From Alisma plantago-aquatica (lineage: Eukaryota; Streptophyta; Magnoliopsida; Alismatales; Alismataceae), in the NCBI GenBank assembly GCA_963693085.1, contig OY856412.1, positions 349,220,457 through 349,284,456 of the forward strand: DNA of 64,000 nt. Reading direction: 5' to 3'. Positions within the stretch are counted from its first letter, which is position 1; each line of letters starts with the position of its first letter. Shown one piece after another: positions 60,041 to 64,000 of this stretch. Both the position numbers and the translations under genes were made by a program. The notes beneath the pieces are model-generated. The model made no database searches and was not told where the DNA came from. It was given only the letters and a program-made list of their open reading frames with translations.

Positions 60041-60760
60041 GTGAGGCGTGCGTTGGGTCTTGGCTTCATGGCGACGGAGTTGGCGGACCGTTGTGCAGGA
60101 ATTAAACTATCGGACGACGATGAGGAACCGATTGACGGCAACCTGTTAGGCAGCGATGATGATGAGGAAGATCATACCGAATTGGCATTGGTGGGGCGCC
60201 TTCTCACAGATCGCACCTTCAACCTAAAGGCTATGGAAAGGACATTGACTCAGGCATGGAGTCTACATGAGACGGTGGTGTTCAAGAAGATGGAGGGTGA
60301 TGCCTTTGTAATGCAATTCTTGCATTGGCGAGATAAACAATGGGTTATGGATGGCACCCCGTGGAATTTCGATGGAAGACTTCTGCTGTTCAAAGAGGTA
60401 GATAAGGAGGAACAACCATGGCACCTGTAAATTAACCAAAAACCCTTCTGGGTGCGCCTCTACGGCCTACCCATGGGGTATAGAGGGGAGACGATGGTGC
60501 GGGAAATCTCGAGACGCATAGGCGTTGTGGTGGCAACGGACAGAGACGGATCTGGGTTGGACTCCTCAGTTCACGTCCGCGTGTTGCTGGACGTCACCCG
60601 CCCTATAAGAAAAACCCTAAAGCTCAAGGTTAAAAGCGGACGCAGCGTTGAAGTGGAAGTAAAATACGAAAGGCTAGCAATATTCTATTTCAATTGTGGC
60701 ATGATAGGCCATGTAGATCAGGACTGCAGCAGCTACACGGAAGGAGGCAAACAACAGTAG
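60041..60760 (+). pseudogene. LINE ORF1
   Basis: One frame of 239 codons with a single TAA at 60428-60430. An acidic N-terminus (about residues 20-50) precedes a DUF4283-like domain (WSLHETVVFKKMEGDAFVMQF, then QWVMDGTPWNFDGRLLLF, then FWVRLYGLPMGY after the stop). A zinc knuckle ends the readable part: FYFNCGMIGHVDQDC, in which the first Cys is Tyr. ORF1 proteins coat the LINE RNA. An alternative start is ATG 60068. The frame stops at 60758, so the usual basic tail is cut off. Confidence 0.82.
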
Positions 60761-61959
60761 TGCTGGGACAGATGGCTGCGAGCGTCTCCATGGAAACAAC
60801 AACGAGTAGAGAACAATAGGGAGGAACCCAGGGGAGGGACATGAAGGAAGCTGACATTCAAGAAGAAGGAATCATCGGGTGTGGTGACCAGAACGGAGGG
60901 TGAGGAGGAAGGGAGTAGTATGGGGGGGAGACGAGGGGTGAGGGAGATAGGGAAAAGGAGGGCACCGGATAGAGAGAGTGGCATGGACGGGAGGACGGGA
61001 TGGAGATGCAAGGCGAGGCATGGGACGCTGGAGGTATGAGGTGACGTCAGGTGCGAGAGGGCATCGTCGGGAGGTAGAGGAGGGGAGAACGGGAGGTGAC
61101 AACGGACGTTGCGTTAGGCGAACAGAGGGGGGATCACATGGACAGTGGGACGGAGGTCACGACGCCGACAGTAAGGGGGAGGGCAGTGGTTTTCCACACA
61201 GAAGGTGGGAAGGACACAACAACCATTACAGTAGAGGAAGCAAGTGAATCACAACAATAGGTGGACAGCGACACAACAAGGGGGATAACGTGGGAGAAGC
61301 CGACGGTGCGTTATACAAAGCATGAACTCTTGGGGCTGGAAGGATGTGAACGCATTGATGAGATAGTATCGGAGGCAGAGCATTTGGAAACAGATGATGC
61401 AGTGCCTGGACATGATGAGCCAGTGGAACTCAGGAGACAGCAGGTCGGGTTGGAGGGTGAGTCATCTCATGCACAAGAATGCCAACAGAGGGAAAGGAAG
61501 AAGGTAGATATCGGTCTAACTGAGGGGGATGCAGTCTAAATTAGGTATGGGGAGGAATTAAAGGAGCATGAGAGAGTGCACAGGTAAGGACCAAAGTACG
61601 GCGACGATCACAATGAAACCAAGAACAGTGCTTCAAAAAGAGTTATAATGAGGGCACAGAGGAGAAAAGAAGCAGGCGTGAGAATGAAATAGGGGAACAA
61701 ACAGTCAAAAGGGAAAAAAAGACATCAACCATGGGTCTATAAGATGAGAAGGGGGCGAGACTGGGAATTCCAAAAGAGGAGGTGGTGTGGGAATAGGCAA
61801 CAAGAAAGAGGGGGAGGAGTGGAGAGGTGTTGATGAGCTACCTATGAATGATTTGGGAGGAAAAAGATACAGGATGTACAATGAAGATGCACTGGACATA
61901 TTTGGGGTCATCAAGACTCAAGTAGCGGAGATTGGCAGAGCCCAATCTCGTGAAGGCCA
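60761..61959 (+). pseudogene. LINE ORF1 tail and inter-ORF region
   Basis: Purine-rich, low-complexity sequence with scattered open parts (60978-61247, 61261-61539) that have no motif. It occupies the place of the variable ORF1 C-terminus. Antisense frames here are mirror images of the purine bias. Confidence 0.5.
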
Positions 61960-64000
61960 ATGAAAATCTTCAGCTGGAAGTGTCAGGGGTTGGGCGACCC
62001 TGACACGTGCAAGGCTCTCCGAGCTTGGGTTTGGAGAGAACGTCCAAACATAGTTTTCGTTATGGAAACTATGATCGCTGACAGGAAACTGGAAGAATAA
62101 AGAGAGTTGTGGTTTTACAGATGGCTTGTGCATTTCTAGTGAGGGGCGGGTAAGTGGTTTGGGCTTCTGGTGGAAGGATGCAGAATTAGAGGTGATCAAC
62201 TATTCTCAAAGGCATGTGACAGTTGCGGAAAAGAATACCATCAATGGCGTAACGTGGAGAGTGGTGGGAATTTATGGATGGGCAGAGCAGGCAAATAAGT
62301 TTAAGACTTGGGAGCTTATGAGGAAGATAAAGGAAGAGGCAGAGGTCCCAGTTATTTTTTTTCGGTGATTTCAATGAGATAGTGTCAAATGTTGAGAAGA
62401 AAGGGGGTCCACCCAAAGACGATAAATTCATGCAGAATTTTCGGGATGTTATAGATGATTGTGAGCTGATGGATGTTGGTTTTGAGGGGAATGCCTTCAC
62501 ATGGAAATGGGGCCTTACTGAAAGAACACTTGTACAGGAGAGACTTGACAGATTCCTTCCCGAGCTTGAATGGAGGAACCTCTTCACATATTGCAAGGTA
62601 TTCCATCTGCCCATATACGAGTCAGACCATGCACCTATTGTTCTAAAGGCAGACAGGAGGGAAAAAAATAAGAAGAGAAAAGGACACTTCATATTTGAAC
62701 CATTGTGGGTGGGGGAGGAAAGTTGCACCACTATTATTAAGGAGGCTTGGGAAGTTGTTGAAGGGAGCGAGTTGACAAATAAGTTGATGAAATGCAAGGC
62801 GAGCCTAAAAGCATGGGCATACGAAAAGTTTGGTGAAAGAAGAAGGAAGGTAAAGGAGCTGGAGAACGAGCTTAAGGGGATGCAAGCTCTTCCCCCGGAT
62901 CAAAAAAACCTTGATAGGGAAGAGGAAAAATCAAAAGAACTACAATATTGGCTACAGAAGAATGAGGAATACTGGGCTGCCTGGGCATGTGTAAAAGAAC
63001 TGAAAGAGGGAGACCGCAACACTGCATATTTCCATCAAAAAGCTTCAAATAGGAGGCAGAGAAATAGGATTGACTGCTTAGAGGATGAGCAAGGGGTCAT
63101 GAGGTCACATGAGGAGGACATCAAAGTAATCATTATGAAACACTTTGCATAGCTTTTTCATACTAGCAATCCTACGGGCTTCAAGGAGGCTACTAAGGGG
63201 CTGTGGGAGATGATATCAGCGACCCAAATGGAGGAACTTGAGGGGGATATCATGGATGAGGAGATATGGACAGCTCTAAAATAGATGCATCCAAATAAAG
63301 CCCCTGGCCCGGATGGTATGAAAGCAATGTTCTACCAAAACTATTGGGGAATTATTGGGAAGGATGTGGCGAGCTATATCAAAGGGTGGTGGAAAGGGGA
63401 AAGAAGTATAGGGGTGGTAAATGATACTCTTGTTGTGCTTATTCTGAAGACCGACATGCCGAAGACAATAGGAGAATTCAGACCAATTAGTCTTTGTAAC
63501 GTGGTGTACAAGATAGCCTCCAAAGTCTTGACGAACCGGTTGAAGCCTCTTATGAATACCATTGTGTCGGAGAACCAAAGTGCTTTCTTCCAAGGAAGAA
63601 TGATAACTGACAACGATCTCATAGCTTATGAAGTGTTCCATTCTATGAAGAGAGATAAGGGAAGGAAAAATGGCAGCCTCACGTTGAAATTGGACATGTC
63701 AAAAGCATACGACGGAGTGGAGTGGAGTTTTCTAGATGTCACTATGGAGAAGTTGGGGTTTGGGCTGAAGTGGAGGAACAAGGTACAAGAATCCATATCG
63801 TCTGTCAAGCACGCTTTCGCCTTTAATGGAGACAAGACCCAAAGCACAAAGCCTGCACGAGGACTTCGCCAGGGTGACCCTCTCTCCCCCTATCTTTTCA
63901 TTATGTGTGTTGAAGATTTCTCAACTTTGATTTCTACTGTTACTCACGACAACCTCCTACACTGCATTAAGCCAAGTAGGGGGGCACCCTGTATCTCACA
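61960..64000 (+). pseudogene. LINE ORF2 (endonuclease and reverse transcriptase), partial
   Basis: Begins MKIFSWKCQGLGDP, the start of an AP-type endonuclease, with a TAA at 62098-62100. It then shifts frame (EGRVSGLGFWWKD) and shifts again at a run of eight Ts near 62354-62361, just before FGDFNEIV. The endonuclease ends around ESDHAPIV. A linker with WACVKELKEGDRNTAYFH follows, with TAG at 63150 and 63282. RT motifs are KAPGPDGM, FRPISLCNVVYKI, LKLDMSKAYD and RQGDPLSPYLF. The YxDD box lies beyond the window. ORF2 would nick DNA and copy the LINE RNA into it. At least two stops remain in addition to two frameshifts. Confidence 0.87.

Larger units (their letters stand above)
59935..64000 (+). 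mobile_element. L1-type LINE, 5' end to RT, truncated by the window
   Basis: Starts just after the TA tract with a GC-richer 5' untranslated region. It then has ORF1 (zinc-knuckle RNA-binding protein) and ORF2 (endonuclease-RT) in the usual order for plant L1 elements. The RT continues past the window edge. No LTR. Base composition is richer in G than the neighbours. Interrupted frames show that the copy is inactive. Confidence 0.85.

Noticed and set aside
60733..61102. Pro/Ser-rich minus-strand frames
   Set aside because: Antisense reflections of the purine-rich LINE ORF1 tail.

Overview
The window looks like intergenic DNA of a large, repeat-filled flowering-plant nuclear genome. It is AT-rich and contains several LTR retrotransposons primed by initiator-tRNA-Met-type binding sites (TGGTATCAGAGC), an L1-type LINE, MITE-like elements in TA microsatellites, and no convincing intact host gene, tRNA or rRNA. 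The species cannot be named from this.

The left 38 kb is a nest. The oldest layer is one decayed minus-strand reverse-transcriptase (RT) gene, now in three pieces: N-terminal part 37486-37740, catalytic middle 26384-27651, C-terminal part 5880-6786. A very large LTR element (6787-26383; LTRs over 4 kb, about 2.65 kb interior without recognisable genes, LARD-like) split it once. A Copia element (Copia-2, 27652-37480) split it again. A young, coding-competent Copia (Copia-1, 7493-15962, minus strand) then landed inside the left LTR of the large element. Target-site duplications (TSDs) or near-TSDs support all three insertions, and the interrupted sequences read on across the junctions.

From 38 to 44 kb there is a third, inactivated Tnt1-like Copia (Copia-3, 38136-43748). 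It sits between two inverted, exon-like segments and beside an unusual GC-rich island (about 43900-44830). From 45 to 52.5 kb lie a LINE RNase H tail, a 26-bp minisatellite, and a reversed LTR related to the large element. From 52531 to about 59456 is a second Copia-2-family element, reversed and lacking a visible 5' LTR. A TA-targeting MITE follows, then an L1-type LINE (about 59935-64000) that runs off the window.

Only Copia-1 looks able to make its proteins: a 568-aa Gag and a 1030-aa protease-integrase-RT-RNase H. Its LTRs differ at about nine of 1,419 positions. Its Gag and Pol frames are separated by a 386-bp spacer packed with GGTCGA/TCGACC hairpins, and the same motif recurs in the U3 part of its LTRs. 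The other two Copia families carry their own short palindromes at the equivalent U3 position. These palindrome arrays, the noncoding giant LTR element and the three-piece RT pseudogene are the most unusual contents of the window.
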